Origin: an uncultured Clostridia bacterium
Lineage (GTDB): Bacteria; Bacillota; Clostridia; Lachnospirales; CAMZNU01
Direction: 5' to 3'
NCBI GenBank assembly: GCA_947313885.1
Contig: CAMZNU010000015.1
Span: forward strand, 1-64,000
DNA: 64,000 nt
Position 1 is the stretch's first letter. The number at the start of each line of letters is the position of its first letter. The notes beneath the pieces are model-generated. The model was not told where the DNA came from. It ran no database searches and saw nothing but the letters and a program-made list of their open reading frames with translations. The translations under genes were made by a program, and so were the position numbers. Positions 45,546-54,953 of the stretch are shown in pieces.

Positions 45546-46283
45546 CTACCTAAATGTCAATATTAAGTTTTCAAATAACAACACCCATCCATCTGCTAAT
45601 ATGAAAAATAATAACTTGAATGGTAATGATATCATAGCTGGTGGCAACATCATCATTCCCATAGCCATCAATATTGATGCAACTATCATATCTATAACTA
45701 TAAATGGCATATATATTATGAATGCTATCCTAAATGCTTTTGTAATTTCACCTAATATAAACGCTGGTATTAGTACCCTATTTGGTAGCTCATCTACTGT
45801 ATCATATTTGCTATTATCTAGTTTTACAAACAAAATTACATCTTTCTCTTCTGTTTGTTTTATCATAAACTCTCTTATTGGAATCATTGCTTCTTCCATA
45901 AACTCACTTTGACTCATAATTCCTTCTGTATATGGTGTTATCGCCCTGTCTTTCACTTCATCAAATGTTGGTCCCATTATAAAAAATGTAAGAAATAATG
46001 CTATACCTATTAAAACTTGATTAGGTGGCATTTGCTGTGTTCCTAATGCAGCTCTTATAAAATGCATCACTATTATTATTCTAGTAAATGCTGTCATCAT
46101 CAATAACACAGCTGGAATGAATGCTATAAATGTCATTAAGAAAAATAATTGCAAAGTAGAATCTACTCCATCATTTTCATTTGCTAAATCTATAGTTATA
46201 GTGTTTGCTTCTACAACATCTATTATATTTAATGTTATGAAAATTACTATTAATAGCATTAACAATGGTTTATATTTTTTCAT
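45546..46283 (-). CDS. fliP: Flagellar export gate protein FliP
   Basis: About 245 residues with a cleavable N-terminal signal (KYKPLLMLLIVIFITLNII) and four later helices. Signature blocks are MTAFTRIIIVMHFIRAALGT and GMMMLPPAMISLPFKLLFF. The frame extends to 46304, but GGAG is placed for the ATG at 46283. It overlaps fliO slightly. Confidence 0.95.
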   Translation of the reverse strand: MKKYKPLLMLLIVIFITLNIIDVVEANTITIDLANENDGVDSTLQLFFLMTFIAFIPAVLLMMTAFTRIIIVMHFIRAALGTQQMPPNQVLIGIALFLTFFIMGPTFDEVKDRAITPYTEGIMSQSEFMEEAMIPIREFMIKQTEEKDVILFVKLDNSKYDTVDELPNRVLIPAFILGEITKAFRIAFIIYMPFIVIDMIVASILMAMGMMMLPPAMISLPFKLLFFILADGWVLLFENLILTFR

Positions 46284-46683
46284 CTCTAGTCTCCATTTTT
46301 TCATTCGTTTTTATTTTTTTTAATAATATATCCATAAACTCATTTCTTGTATTTCCTTTTTCCATTATTTCTATATCGTCTTTATTTAAATCGCTTATTT
46401 TTTTTGTGCCATCTTTTGATACTGATAATAATATCAACTCACTACCAACTTTCACTATGACAAGATATACATTGTTATTCATATATTTTCTTTCTATTAT
46501 CTGTATGTTGTTATTTGACATATCTAAAAATTTAAACTTATTAATAAACTTCATCAAATAATAAAACGCTATTAACATTATTGCCAAAATAAACACAAGA
46601 AAAACAAGCTGTCCTGTTAATGCTAATACGGACGAGCTTGTTCCTGTAATATTTGCAACTATTGTTTCGCTACCTACATTCAT
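46270..46683 (-). CDS. fliO: Flagellar protein FliO
   Basis: A 137-residue protein with one membrane helix (about 23-45) and a FliO-type domain: MNNNVYLVIVKVGSELILLS. FliO helps assemble FliP. It starts one base after the cheY stop. FliO is poorly conserved, so the call rests partly on position before fliP. Confidence 0.87.
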   Translation of the reverse strand: MNVGSETIVANITGTSSSVLALTGQLVFLVFILAIMLIAFYYLMKFINKFKFLDMSNNNIQIIERKYMNNNVYLVIVKVGSELILLSVSKDGTKKISDLNKDDIEIMEKGNTRNEFMDILLKKIKTNEKMETRDEKI

Positions 46684-47049
46684 TTAAATCACCTTTTCTA
46701 TTGTTTCTAATAAATTTTCCACCTCAAAAGGTTTCGTTATAAATTCTTGTGCACCTATATTAATAGCGGTATGTATTATTTTTTCATGCCCCATCATACT
46801 ACACATCACTATTTTTGATGCAGGGTGCATTTTCAAAATTTCTTTCAAAACCTCTATTCCATCCTTTTTAGGCATATTTATGTCTAGCAAAATAAGATCT
46901 GGCTTATTATCTCCTGTAGTTGCAAATTTTTTTATTGCTTCTTCACCATCCTCGGCTTCTAAAGAAACATTATACCCTCCTGCTGTCAGTATATCTTTTA
47001 ATACTTTACGCATAAACATAGAATCATCTACTACCATTATTTTTTTCAT
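46684..47049 (-). CDS. cheY: Chemotaxis response regulator CheY
   Basis: A 121-residue stand-alone receiver. It has D8-D9, the phosphoacceptor D56 in LILLDINMPKKDG, and K in ITKPFEVENLL. Phosphorylated CheY binds FliM/FliY at the switch and changes rotation. It is located between fliY and fliO, the usual Firmicute position. Confidence 0.94.
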   Translation of the reverse strand: MKKIMVVDDSMFMRKVLKDILTAGGYNVSLEAEDGEEAIKKFATTGDNKPDLILLDINMPKKDGIEVLKEILKMHPASKIVMCSMMGHEKIIHTAINIGAQEFITKPFEVENLLETIEKVI

Positions 47050-47082
47050 ATATGTTACTAAATCCCCCCTTGTGTTTCGCTT

Positions 47083-48231
47083 TTACAATCTATTTTTAAC
47101 ATTTAGTATTTCTGTAACACGTATTCCATAATTCTCGTCTATAACTACAACTTCGCCTTTTGCTATAAATTTTCCATTCACAACTATATCTATCGGATCT
47201 CCAGCTAATTGATCTAGCTCTATAACTGTGCCTGGTGCAAATTCTAATATTTCTGTTATTTTTTTATATGTTCGCCCCATCTCAACAGAAACTTCTAGAG
47301 AAACATCTTTTATTATATCGATATTTTCCTTTTGCTGTACTAAATCTTCTATATCTAGTTCTTCAAATTCAACTGGAGATGCGTTTATATTATTTTCATT
47401 ATACATCTGTCTTTTAAAACCTCCCGAATTATTTGTAAGTATATTTCTATTTCCTTGTTTTGAACTACGTGCATTTTGAGTTTTACTACTTTCTTTGTTA
47501 GAATTTTTCTTTGTTATTTCTTTATCTATAACTTCACCCGTATCAAATGTATAACCATTTTTTTTAATCATGTCATATATTTTTTCAATTATTGATAATT
47601 GAACGACACTTATAATTTTTTCATCAAATACATCTTCTATTTCAAATTTATATTCTATATATAGCACTTCTGTATCATCGTTCATCTCTAAGTTGCTGTT
47701 GAGTTCTTCTTTTGATTCGCTTATTTCATATGTTTTTGGTGGTTCTATTTCCACCATTTGATCTAACATATTTATATATTTTTGCGTAGCATTACCTAAT
47801 GTTTGATTTACCCCTTCGTTCATTGCATCTTTTTCTAATTCACTTAAACTTTCGTCTTCTTCGCTAGAGTCATTTTCTGGAATCATCATATTTACTAATG
47901 ATTTTACTGTTTTTTCTAATAATATATATGTGCTAGTTCCTTCTACGCCTTTTTTATATTTTATCGTCGTTCCAATTTTTTTACCTTCTATGCCTTTACC
48001 GCTTTCACCCTCTATATTTTTTTTCACTTCGCCCAATGTAGTTACTTCAAAAACATCAGTTCCTTCAATAGTTATTTTTTTTCTTAAATTTTTTTCAAAA
48101 TTTTTTGCCATTACTTCTATAATTTCTATTTCTATTTTTTTGCATATGTCTATAAAATCATCTGGTCTTTTATCTATAAAATCATCTGATAATAATGCAT
48201 CTAATTCTTCCGTTGATAACGATTCTGTCAT
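47083..48231 (-). CDS. fliY: Flagellar switch phosphatase/FliN fusion FliY
   Basis: A 382-residue switch protein. The N terminus SLSTEELDALL resembles the CheY-P-binding segment. The middle carries one CheC-type phosphatase motif: D135, E139, N142 and P164; the equivalent first motif near 35-42 looks degenerate. After a linker, the C-terminal FliN domain (about 300-378) contains APGTVIELDQLAGDPIDIVV. It forms part of the C ring and probably dephosphorylates CheY-P. It overlaps fliM by 4 bases. Confidence 0.9.
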   Translation of the reverse strand: MTESLSTEELDALLSDDFIDKRPDDFIDICKKIEIEIIEVMAKNFEKNLRKKITIEGTDVFEVTTLGEVKKNIEGESGKGIEGKKIGTTIKYKKGVEGTSTYILLEKTVKSLVNMMIPENDSSEEDESLSELEKDAMNEGVNQTLGNATQKYINMLDQMVEIEPPKTYEISESKEELNSNLEMNDDTEVLYIEYKFEIEDVFDEKIISVVQLSIIEKIYDMIKKNGYTFDTGEVIDKEITKKNSNKESSKTQNARSSKQGNRNILTNNSGGFKRQMYNENNINASPVEFEELDIEDLVQQKENIDIIKDVSLEVSVEMGRTYKKITEILEFAPGTVIELDQLAGDPIDIVVNGKFIAKGEVVVIDENYGIRVTEILNVKNRL

Positions 48232-49214
48232 AAAATTTCATCCTTTCTTATCGCCTCTGTTATTTGAATAGCATTTTTTTGCTTGTAAACACCTGGCTTC
48301 GCTTTAAACTTTAAAATATTTCCTACCATTACATCAATATCTGCTCCTAGGTATGAATCAAGAGGAATAACATCGTTTACCTGTAGTTGAATAAAATCAT
48401 CAAGGGTTATTGTGGTTTTTCCTACGTTGGCTGTAATTTTTATATTAGCTTCATCCAAGTTTTCGGCTATATATTCTTTGTAGTTATCTTTTTCATCTTT
48501 AGTCGGTTTATTATACCAATACTTTGTATTTAGTCTATCCATTACAGGCTTTAAAACTAAATGAGGTAGGCAGTATGTTAAAAATCCTTCTGTAGCCCCT
48601 ATTTTAATTTTTAAAGTAACTAAAGCAACCATTTCATTTGGAGATATTATTTGAGAAAATTGTGAATTTGTTTCTACTTTATCCAATTTTGGCTTTATTT
48701 TCGCAACGTTCACCCAAGGTTCTAGTAAAAAATTTAGTAAATGTTCTACAAACCTTTTTAATATTGTTTTTTCAATATCTGAAAATTCCCTAAGTTTTTC
48801 TAATGGTTTGCCTTCTCCGCCTAACAATCTATCTATTACAGCAAATCCTACAGAAGCTGATAATTCTGATACAACTGTTCCATTTAATGGTTCAAGTTCA
48901 AATATTGATAATATTATAGGATTTAACAGTGTACTGCTAAACTCACTATAAGTAACCTGTTCAGAATTAACTACTTCTAGTGTTACATTAGTTCTTAAAT
49001 ACCCTGTTAAAAATGTTGCCAATTTTCTTCCATAGTTGTCAAATATTATTTCTAAAGTTCTTAAATGGTCCTTATTGAACTTTGGCGGTCTTGCAAAATC
49101 ATATTCTTTTACATCTTTTCTAATATTTTTAATTTCGGAGTCTTCTAAACTTTCCTCCAATGTAAGTGCTATTAGTAATTCATCTATTTCGCTTTGTGAT
49201 AATATGTCACCCAT
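48228..49214 (-). CDS. fliM: Flagellar motor switch protein FliM
   Basis: A 328-residue C-ring protein. The CheY-P-binding N terminus ILSQSEIDELLIAL is followed by the CheC-like middle domain (LRTLEIIFDNYGRKLATFLT) and a C-terminal SpoA domain (FIQLQVNDVIPLD). It transmits CheY-P binding to rotation direction. Confidence 0.95.
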   Translation of the reverse strand: MGDILSQSEIDELLIALTLEESLEDSEIKNIRKDVKEYDFARPPKFNKDHLRTLEIIFDNYGRKLATFLTGYLRTNVTLEVVNSEQVTYSEFSSTLLNPIILSIFELEPLNGTVVSELSASVGFAVIDRLLGGEGKPLEKLREFSDIEKTILKRFVEHLLNFLLEPWVNVAKIKPKLDKVETNSQFSQIISPNEMVALVTLKIKIGATEGFLTYCLPHLVLKPVMDRLNTKYWYNKPTKDEKDNYKEYIAENLDEANIKITANVGKTTITLDDFIQLQVNDVIPLDSYLGADIDVMVGNILKFKAKPGVYKQKNAIQITEAIRKDEIL

Positions 49215-49239
49215 ACTTCTGCCCTCTATTCTAATCTTT

Positions 49240-49731
49240 TTAAATTGCTATAAATTCGAATATTTCTACACTGTAAATTAAATTTGTTTCAAATTCGATT
49301 TGTAATTTTTCTTTAATTTCATTTTCTAGCTTTTCTTTTGCATCTGTTTTCATTATTTCTTCATATGTTTTTTTCTTAACATAATCTAATACTATTGATT
49401 TTATAACTACTTTTTTATTTTGTAGTAAAGCTATTAATTCTGTACTTTCCTCTAAGGTTTCTTCACTATTTACAACACTTATAGATAAATCAAGTCGTAC
49501 CGTATGAGGAACTCTATCTTCCCCCGTTAATAAATTCGTACTAATTGGTCCATCTATACCGACAAGTTCAAGTTCTAAATGACTTACTCCCTTATATTCT
49601 AAGCTTCCTTCTGCATCTACATCTTCTTTGCCTAATGATCTAACTACCATTAATCCTACTCCTACTACTGCTCCTATTACCGCCACTAAGAGTATTATAA
49701 TAGCAACCATCATAATTTTGTTCTTTTCCAT
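49240..49731 (-). CDS. fliL: Flagellar basal-body-associated protein FliL (copy next to fliM)
   Basis: A 163-residue protein with a single N-terminal helix (about 5-25) and a stomatin-like C-terminal domain: PHTVRLDLSISVVNSE, IKSIVLDYVKKKTYEEI. FliL surrounds and stabilises the stator. The frame extends to 49743, but GGAGGTTGAT is positioned for the ATG at 49731. A second FliL-like gene precedes it. Confidence 0.88.
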   Translation of the reverse strand: MEKNKIMMVAIIILLVAVIGAVVGVGLMVVRSLGKEDVDAEGSLEYKGVSHLELELVGIDGPISTNLLTGEDRVPHTVRLDLSISVVNSEETLEESTELIALLQNKKVVIKSIVLDYVKKKTYEEIMKTDAKEKLENEIKEKLQIEFETNLIYSVEIFEFIAI

Positions 49732-49754
49732 ATCAACCTCCATAATGCAACTTA

Positions 49755-50258
49755 TTAATCCGTTACTATACTCTGTACGTACACTTTCACTATTGCATTT
49801 GTCATAAACTTTTTTTGTAATTCATCTAATATTTTATTACCTAATACTTCTTTTTGTTTTGCTCTATTCATATCTTCCACGCTTTCTTTTCTAATAATCC
49901 CTAAAATAATTGATCGTGCTACCATTTCTTTATCCTTTAACTTTGCGACTAGCTCATCATTTATTCCTTCTTTGTTGTAAACTTCATATTTAACTTCTAC
50001 AATTGCTAAATGATCTAAATCACCTTTCGCCTTGTTCTTATCCACTTTCAAGTTGGTATAAAATGGGTTTTCGAATGTTATATATTCTATATCTAAAGGA
50101 CTTATCTTATCGTATGGTATAGATATGTTTAAACCTGGATTCTCGGTTTTAGGTACAAGAGATTTGTACATTACTAACGCTGATACCGTTAACAATAAAA
50201 TCGCTATTGCACTTAGTAACAATATTAATTTATGCATTGATATTTTAATTTTTTTCAT
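49755..50258 (-). CDS. fliL: FliL-like protein (second copy, next to motB)
   Basis: A 167-residue protein with an N-terminal helix (about 10-30) and a FliL-type domain: HLAIVEVKYEVYNKEG and MVARSIILGIIRKESVEDM. It is similar in layout to the next gene downstream, but the sequences have diverged strongly. It may interact with the stator together with FliL. GGAGGAG precedes the start. Confidence 0.78.
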   Translation of the reverse strand: MKKIKISMHKLILLLSAIAILLLTVSALVMYKSLVPKTENPGLNISIPYDKISPLDIEYITFENPFYTNLKVDKNKAKGDLDHLAIVEVKYEVYNKEGINDELVAKLKDKEMVARSIILGIIRKESVEDMNRAKQKEVLGNKILDELQKKFMTNAIVKVYVQSIVTD

Positions 50259-50280
50259 CTCTCCTCCTAAACCCTTTGCA

Positions 50281-51024
50281 TTATCTGTAATTTGTAATTC
50301 TTATTTCAACGCGTCTATTTTTCCCTTTATTTTCTGGTGTGTCATTAGGGGCTATAGGGCTATATTCTCCTTTTCCTTCTACTACAAACATTTTCTCTTC
50401 CATATTTTTATCTTCAATAAAATATGTTAATACTGCTAATGCTCTATTTGATGATAAATACCAATTATTTTTTATTCTTACTGAATTTATTGGTACGTTG
50501 TCTGTATGTCCTTCAATCTTGATGTTTTTATCTGGATATTTTAGTAATAAAGATCCTACTCCATTTAACACCTCTTTTGAATCTGCGTTTAATTCATCTT
50601 CACCTGATGAAAATAAAATACCATCTTTAAAGTTTAATAAAACTTCATCGCCTATTACTTCAACTTCTATATTATCTGATAAATTATTTTCTGCAAAATA
50701 TGTCTTGAATTCCGACGCCATTTTTTCAGCTTCTTCTCTTTGCTTTTTAAAATTTTCTTTTGAATCGTGTATATTTCTATCTACGTTAGGTAAATCCATT
50801 ATCCCGGAACCTAATTTGCTCCCTTCGTCGCTTTTACCACCTGCATTAATTACAATTACTTTATCATTAAACGACTGTGCTATAGCCTGGAATTTTTCTG
50901 CATCTACAGATGATGTCGCAAATAATAATACAAAAAAACATAATAATAATGTAACTAAATCTCCATATGTGGCCATCCATGATGGTAGCCCTGCTTTACA
51001 TTCTTCCTTTTTCTTGTTAGCCAT
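50281..51024 (-). CDS. motB: Flagellar stator protein MotB
   Basis: A 247-residue stator subunit. One membrane helix follows LPSWMATYGDLVTLLLCFFV, with the ion-binding D22. The C-terminal OmpA-like domain binds peptidoglycan: IKIEGHTDNVPINS and NRRVEIRI. The ion (H+ or Na+) cannot be assigned safely. Confidence 0.94.
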   Translation of the reverse strand: MANKKKEECKAGLPSWMATYGDLVTLLLCFFVLLFATSSVDAEKFQAIAQSFNDKVIVINAGGKSDEGSKLGSGIMDLPNVDRNIHDSKENFKKQREEAEKMASEFKTYFAENNLSDNIEVEVIGDEVLLNFKDGILFSSGEDELNADSKEVLNGVGSLLLKYPDKNIKIEGHTDNVPINSVRIKNNWYLSSNRALAVLTYFIEDKNMEEKMFVVEGKGEYSPIAPNDTPENKGKNRRVEIRITNYR

Positions 51025-51028
51025 TTAT

Positions 51029-51823
51029 TTAATCATCTCCATTTTCTTCCCCTATATCGCTTCTTAGTGTTGGTGATAAGAAAGATTTAAGTTTTTCTTC
51101 TATGATTCTTGGATTTTCACCTGCCTGTATAGATAATATCCCTTCTATTAAGACTTCCTTTATCAACATTTCTTCATCACTAAAGATTTTAAGTTTATTT
51201 GCTACGGGTATCGCAATGTAGTTGGCTATTATTGATCCATACATGGTAGTTAATAATGCAACAGCCATTTTAGGTCCTATGGTATCTGGATCACTTAAGT
51301 CTAACAACATTAAAACAAGTCCTATTAATGTCCCTATCATCCCCCAAGCTGGTGACATTGCACCAAGATATTCCCATACTCCTCTTACATCTTTATGTCT
51401 TGTTTCTAAATATATTAATTCTGTTTCTAATATGTTTCTCACTAATTCTGGGTCCGTACCATCTACTACTAATACTACGCCCTTTTTTAAAAAATCATCA
51501 TCTACATCCTCGACAGCTGCCTCTAATGCTAATAGTCCTTCTTTTCTTGCTAAATTTGCAAGCTCAACTATTTTTTCTATCCCTTCTTGTGAACTTAATT
51601 CTTGCTTTTCCATAACTTTTTTAAATACTTTTAATCCATTTATTACATTTGGTAATGGGTTACCTATTAGCAAAGATGCGAACGTACCACCAAAAACTAT
51701 CATCATTGATGGTATATCCACAAAAGCACCTAATAACATAATATCATAACCTGCTCCTATAAACATAGCTAAAAACATAAATATTGCTCCTGCTATTAAT
51801 CCGATCAGTGAACCTAACTCCAC
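51029..51823 (-). CDS. motA: Flagellar stator protein MotA
   Basis: A 264-residue protein with four membrane helices. The cytoplasmic loop contains the charged torque residues in RKEGLLALEAAVEDVDDDFL and the later block LGAMSPAWGMIGTLIGLVLM with its conserved prolines. With MotB it forms the ion-driven torque generator. It lies 4 bases upstream of motB. Confidence 0.95.
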   Translation of the reverse strand: MELGSLIGLIAGAIFMFLAMFIGAGYDIMLLGAFVDIPSMMIVFGGTFASLLIGNPLPNVINGLKVFKKVMEKQELSSQEGIEKIVELANLARKEGLLALEAAVEDVDDDFLKKGVVLVVDGTDPELVRNILETELIYLETRHKDVRGVWEYLGAMSPAWGMIGTLIGLVLMLLDLSDPDTIGPKMAVALLTTMYGSIIANYIAIPVANKLKIFSDEEMLIKEVLIEGILSIQAGENPRIIEEKLKSFLSPTLRSDIGEENGDD

Positions 51824-51846
51824 AATATGGCTCCTTTCTTATACTC

Positions 51847-52032
51847 TTATTTATATAATTTTCTTTTAAACTCTACTGTTTTTTCTACTATTTCATCTAT
51901 ACTATTTTTCACAATAATTTTTTTTCCGTTGCTTAATAAAATTATTGTATCTGGTGATTCTTGTATACTTTCTATCTTATCGCAGTTTATCACTATTTCT
52001 TTATCATTAATTTTCCTTAAATATATCATCAT
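51847..52032 (-). CDS. flbD: FlbD family flagellar protein (SwrD)
   Basis: A 61-residue protein whose pattern INDKEIVINCDKIESIQESP followed by DTIILLSNGKKIIVKNS matches the small FlbD/SwrD family. In B. subtilis SwrD increases motor torque. Its place between flgE and motA is the usual one. Confidence 0.9.
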   Translation of the reverse strand: MMIYLRKINDKEIVINCDKIESIQESPDTIILLSNGKKIIVKNSIDEIVEKTVEFKRKLYK

Positions 52033-52111
52033 ACCCTCCCTAAGTATATGAATTTTTTAATACACTTATATACTAGCATTATTTTATATTTATTTCAATT
52101 ATTTCATTTAT

Positions 52112-53467
52112 TTATCTTTTTAAATTTACTAACTCTTGCAACATTTCATCTGATGTTGTTATTGTTCTAGAGTTTGCCTGGAATCCTCTTTGAGTAGTTA
52201 TCATTTCCGTAAATTCTCCTGATAAATCTACATTACTCATTTCTAGGGCACCACTTAAAATCGAACCTCCTAGTGCTCCTACATCACGTCCTATTTCATC
52301 AAAATCACCTGAATTTAGTGATGCTCTAAATAAATTGTTACCTACTTTTTCAAGGCCAGCCGGATTTATAAACGTTGCAACTGGAACTTTGTATAACGGT
52401 CTTATTTCTCCATTACTATATTGTCCTATTAATGTTCCATCTTGTGATATAGACATATTAGTTAAATTTCCTGACGTGTTTCCATTTATCGTTGTAGCAT
52501 AAGCGTCTGCAATTTGATTAAACGCTGTTAGTCCTGTTAGATCCATATTTACCACACCAGCTGTTCCAAATGTACTATCAAATGGTAATCCTGTATTCGT
52601 TATATTCATATCCAACATCGTTAATTCATTTTCATCAATTAAACCATCTGATGTGAATTTGACATCTCCATAACTTGTATAGTTTATAACATCTGGTGTT
52701 GGTGTAACTAAGCTATCTATTTGGAAATCTGGTGCTCCATGGTTAATCTGATACGCTTTATCTTTATCTCCATTTAAATATGCTATATCTCCTAGCTGAT
52801 ACGCCCATGTTTTATTTGTGTCATCATACGATAATTTAGAATCTACTACATATCTATTACCTAAACTATCATAAAACGCTATGGTTGATATATGTTCTTT
52901 GTTATCCACTGTATTTAAATTACCTGACATCTTCATATGCTTTGTTGCCATAGGTGGTGCATATGTTTTATCGCCTTTTATTTCTATAGGCTGTACTTTG
53001 TCTTTTAAAGGTATGTACGCTCCCGGGTTTTTTGGATCTTCTTCCATTATCCATCCTTTTAATTTTTCACCAGTGTTAATTACTATATTTCCTGCTTTGT
53101 CTAGAACCAACGCTCCTGCTCGTGTGAAAAAGTTTCTTCCTTTATCTCCTACTATAAAGAAGCCATCGCCATTAATACTAAGATCAAAAGGTCGGTCTGT
53201 TCTTTGTGTAGTTCCCGTAGTCATATTTAAATCAATAGATCCTAAACTTGCTCCTAATCCGATTTGTTTGGCATTTACCCCTCCTCTTCCTGTATCCTCG
53301 TTTGGCGAAGTTGCTGGAGAAATATTTTGACTGAAAAATTCATTAAATGTCACTCTACTTGACTTAAATCCTACTGTATTTACATTCGATATATTATTCG
53401 CTATAACATCCATTTTCGTTTGATGTACTTTTAAACCTGATATTCCTGAAAACATTGAACGCATCAT
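52112..53467 (-). CDS. flgE: Flagellar hook protein FlgE
   Basis: A 451-residue hook subunit. The N-terminal rod-type motif GLKVHQTKMDVIANNISNVN and the C-terminal GALEMSNVDLSGEFTEMI plus QRGFQANSRTITTSDEMLQE are intact. The middle contains the FlgE D2 region. It is exported through the flagellar type III system. AGGAGG precedes ATGATG. Confidence 0.94.
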   Translation of the reverse strand: MMRSMFSGISGLKVHQTKMDVIANNISNVNTVGFKSSRVTFNEFFSQNISPATSPNEDTGRGGVNAKQIGLGASLGSIDLNMTTGTTQRTDRPFDLSINGDGFFIVGDKGRNFFTRAGALVLDKAGNIVINTGEKLKGWIMEEDPKNPGAYIPLKDKVQPIEIKGDKTYAPPMATKHMKMSGNLNTVDNKEHISTIAFYDSLGNRYVVDSKLSYDDTNKTWAYQLGDIAYLNGDKDKAYQINHGAPDFQIDSLVTPTPDVINYTSYGDVKFTSDGLIDENELTMLDMNITNTGLPFDSTFGTAGVVNMDLTGLTAFNQIADAYATTINGNTSGNLTNMSISQDGTLIGQYSNGEIRPLYKVPVATFINPAGLEKVGNNLFRASLNSGDFDEIGRDVGALGGSILSGALEMSNVDLSGEFTEMITTQRGFQANSRTITTSDEMLQELVNLKR

Positions 53468-53548
53468 AATGCATTACCTCCTATTATTATGCTGTATACA
53501 CTTCTTCATTCATTCCAAAGTGATAGCCCCCCCTTTTAAAAGGTCCAA

Positions 53549-53920
53549 CTATACTATTACAGCTCCATCTATATTTGTGAAAACTCTCTCGTCATTATTT
53601 ACTGCTGTTATTACTTTGTTATTCTTTATATTTACTACCAATACTATGTTATCAATTAATATTACTGAGTCTCTTATTCCTTTTTCTCTTGCTTTATCAA
53701 CTCCGTCATCTAATCTTTTTAATTGCTCCTTTGTTAATTTTATATCTCTACTTTTAATTCGTAAATTTGCATGTTTTGAAAACTTTACTTTTCTTTCCTC
53801 TATCTTGATATCTAATATATCCTTAAAATGATTACCTTTATCTATTTTTAATTCATTTCTACCTTTACTTATAATCTCACGATTAGTAATAGCTATATTG
53901 TAATTATTTGTAATTTTCAT
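53549..53920 (-). CDS. Flagellar operon protein, TIGR02530 family
   Basis: A 123-residue protein with KFSKHANLRIKSRDIKLTKE, VDKAREKGIRDSVILID and VVNIKNNKVITAV, the pattern of the TIGR02530 flagellar operon protein found between flgD and flgE in Firmicutes. Its function is unknown. Confidence 0.87.
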   Translation of the reverse strand: MKITNNYNIAITNREIISKGRNELKIDKGNHFKDILDIKIEERKVKFSKHANLRIKSRDIKLTKEQLKRLDDGVDKAREKGIRDSVILIDNIVLVVNIKNNKVITAVNNDERVFTNIDGAVIV

Positions 53921-53964
53921 ATTATTACCCTCTTTAATTACTTATATTTTATTATCGTTTTTAC

Positions 53965-54936
53965 CTATTCGCTCTTTTCTTCGCCTTCTTCTTTATCGTA
54001 ATCATTTAAATCTCTAATTACTGCATCATATGGTACTTCTTTACCATTAATTGTTATTAATACTTCTCCATTCTTAATTTTTACATTTGTAACATGTATA
54101 AACTCGCCTTCGTATTTTATCTCATTTCCCATTAACTGCAATGCCTCTGATAATTGATTTATATTATCTATGAGTATTACCTTCTCTCCATCCTCTATAT
54201 ATGTTTTACCACCTTTAATTTCTACATCTTTAATTTTCATATTTACATATGTATCTCTCTCTTCATCATACACTTCTACGTATTTATCCACTAACATCTT
54301 AGTTTCTGATATTAAAAACACCTCACTTGCAAATATTTCTTTTCCATCTACCATTAGTATAGGTATTCCATTGGAATATTTTATATATCCTACTTTACCT
54401 TCTATAAACTCTACAGGCTTACCATCGTCACCTACTACAAATGCTTGTATATACTTACCTATAAGTCCCAAACTTTGTTGCGAACTCATCATTTCTGATA
54501 TGCTGGCCATTTGTGCAATACCACTATAATCATCATATGTCGCAAATATATCTTCAATCGGAATATCTCTATCTCCAACTTCTAAAATTACTTTTCCACC
54601 TTCTGTAATAACCCCATCAACTCTGCCTTCTATTATTTCTATTTCATTTGTATCCGTATTCCTTACTTGTGCAGCAATGTACTTACCTATCATTGCATAA
54701 CCTTTTTGTTGTATAGCGTTCGTGTTTAAATTTTGTAATTGTTCTAATGACGTAAATTGTGCCATCTGTGCTAAAAATTCCTTATCATCTACTGGATTTA
54801 ATGGATCTTGATTTTGCATTTGAACTAACATAAGTTTTAAAAACATGTCTTTATCTGTTTCGTTTTTTTCTTGAACTTTAGTGTAATTACCTTCTAACGA
54901 AAAAGGCTCCCAATTATTTTGTATGCTACTTGGCAT
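53965..54936 (-). CDS. flgD: Flagellar hook cap protein FlgD, enlarged by a duplicated module
   Basis: Hook-capping protein that guides FlgE assembly. The N-terminal FlgD signature [20 protein letters not shown] is at 32-51. At 323 aa it is longer than many FlgD proteins. Residues about 57-132 and 142-208 are related repeats, each with a QMA helix, an IGKYI block and an IEG turn. A weaker third unit follows. The cap function may thus be carried by several similar domains. Confidence 0.9.
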   Translation of the reverse strand: MPSSIQNNWEPFSLEGNYTKVQEKNETDKDMFLKLMLVQMQNQDPLNPVDDKEFLAQMAQFTSLEQLQNLNTNAIQQKGYAMIGKYIAAQVRNTDTNEIEIIEGRVDGVITEGGKVILEVGDRDIPIEDIFATYDDYSGIAQMASISEMMSSQQSLGLIGKYIQAFVVGDDGKPVEFIEGKVGYIKYSNGIPILMVDGKEIFASEVFLISETKMLVDKYVEVYDEERDTYVNMKIKDVEIKGGKTYIEDGEKVILIDNINQLSEALQLMGNEIKYEGEFIHVTNVKIKNGEVLITINGKEVPYDAVIRDLNDYDKEEGEEKSE

Positions 54937-54953
54937 TATAACCTCCTCTTATA

